Source: Volvox africanus (Eukaryota; Chlorophyta; Chlorophyceae; Chlamydomonadales; Volvocaceae). From it: a stretch of 64,000 nt of DNA. The notes below the pieces were generated by a model, which was not told the DNA's origin, made no database searches, and saw nothing but the letters and a program-made list of their open reading frames with translations. The DNA lies in contig BSDZ01000025.1 in the NCBI GenBank assembly GCA_030268105.1, positions 1,750,001 to 1,814,000 on the forward strand. Direction: 5' to 3'. The position numbers and the translations under genes were made by a program. How positions within the stretch are numbered: position 1 is the stretch's first letter; the number at the start of each line of letters is the position of its first letter. Below are positions 63,301-64,000 of the stretch, one piece after another.

Positions 63301-64000
63301 AACCGTTGCCTGTCCCGGATGCGCCTTGGGAAAGTGTTTCCATGGACTTTGTAGTCGCGCTGCCCAAAACTGAGGGGGGATATGATGCGGTGTTCGTAAT
63401 GGTCGATCGTCTGACTAAGATGGTTCACCTAGCACCATGCACATCATCCTGCACGGCTGAGCAAACCGCACGTTTGTTTTTCGATAATGTGGTTCGGTTA
63501 CACGGGATTCCCAAAAATGTGATCTCGGACCGCGGTGGACAGTTCACGTCTAAGTTTTGGGAAGCGCTCTGCAAACTAGTTGGCATGCGCGTCAACCTGA
63601 GCACGGCGTATCACCCGCAGACTGATGGTCAAACCGAACGCACAAACCGCACGTTGGGTGATATGTTGCGCAATTATGCTGGTCGCACACCACTCGTCTG
63701 GGATACGTATTTGACTGCGGCAGAATTCGCGCTTAACAACGCTGTTAACCGCTCTACAGGCAAAAGTCCGTTCTTTCTCAACTATGGGTTTCATCCCGCG
63801 CTACCCGTGTGGCGTGAGTTGGAAGTGAACGTGCCTGCTGCTAAACTTTTTGCCAAGTCTTTTATGTCCCGAATCACAGACGCGAAGTCGTGTTTGGACG
63901 CGGCGCAGCAACGAACAACGGAATACTATAACAAATCTAAGCAGGATGTGACGTTTTCGGAAGGGCAACTCGTGTTGCTAAGCACCAAGAACTTGCGTTC
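60375..64000 (+). CDS. pol: A4 Pol, partial (runs off the window)
   Basis: Same frame as gag; about 1208 codons visible. Protease [14 protein letters not shown], RNase H SDAS, integrase MDF, SDRGG and QTERTN all present. One unusual change: the RT thumb motif VEYLGH of its relatives is VENLGH (near 62234). No stop or frameshift seen up to 64000. Confidence 0.88.

Larger units (their letters stand above)
57849..64000 (+). mobile_element. Family-A retrotransposon A4, cut by the window end
   Basis: 5' LTR 57849-58672, left target duplication CGATG (57844-57848). Gag intact, pol open to the last base. The 3' end and chromodomain are outside. May be autonomous. Confidence 0.9.

Overview
The window looks like eukaryotic nuclear DNA, most likely from a green alga. 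It holds the 3' end of a spliced DEAD-box helicase gene (Prp28/DDX23 type) with plant-like wording, and about 90% of the remainder is LTR retrotransposon sequence with chromodomain integrases (Ty3/gypsy, chromovirus-like). The lineage call rests only on the look of the helicase and is an inference. No rRNA, intact tRNA, CRISPR array or bacterial gene organisation was seen.

Layout. 1-3408: five 3' exons of the helicase gene, with a duplicated repeat in one intron. 4822-5541: a 2-oxoglutarate/Fe(II) dioxygenase-like reading frame broken by one in-frame TGA. From 6697 to the end: nested retroelements of three families. Family A (about 7.2-7.5 kb, 824-bp LTRs TGTTGTGC...TACAACA) has four young copies on the plus strand: A1 12622-19840, A2 37608-45051, A3 50061-57530 and A4 57849 to beyond the window. 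It also has older remnants: Am (minus strand, 6697-34801, split), A0 (plus strand, 34802-34937 plus 48702-49860) and smaller scraps. Family B (815-bp LTRs TGTTGTATCC...TACAACA, minus strand) has B1 (8889-30003, interrupted), B2 (34938-48696, interrupted) and B3 (32394-34599, truncated). Family C is one element on the minus strand (22457-28895, 354-bp LTRs, TSD AAATC).

Insertion order can be read from target-site duplications and interrupted sequence. Am was hit by B1, and B1 was hit by A1 (TSD GATTG) and, in its LTR, by C (AAATC). A0 was hit by B2 (TCCCT), and B2 was hit by A2 (CTCCG/CTCCA). A3 (GCATC) sits in an older pol scrap and A4 sits in an old A-type LTR. LTR-pair differences counted by eye agree with this order (B2 about 2%, A1 about 1%, C about 0.8%, A2 about 0.2%, A3 about 0.1%).

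How the elements work. Gag packages the RNA, a tRNA whose 3' end resembles GTCTCGCTACCA probably primes at the binding site after the 5' LTR, Pol (protease, RT, RNase H, integrase) copies and inserts it, and the C-terminal chromodomain probably steers integration to marked chromatin. In families A and C, gag ends in UAG and the next coding unit continues in the same frame, which points to stop-codon readthrough. In C the unit after UAG is a Dam-like NPPY methyltransferase domain, and pol follows in a shifted frame. A1 lacks exactly the 253 bp that the other A copies carry between a GT and an AG in gag, as expected if it was made from a spliced RNA. All three B copies share the same stop codon inside the integrase core, so B was probably mobilised in trans.
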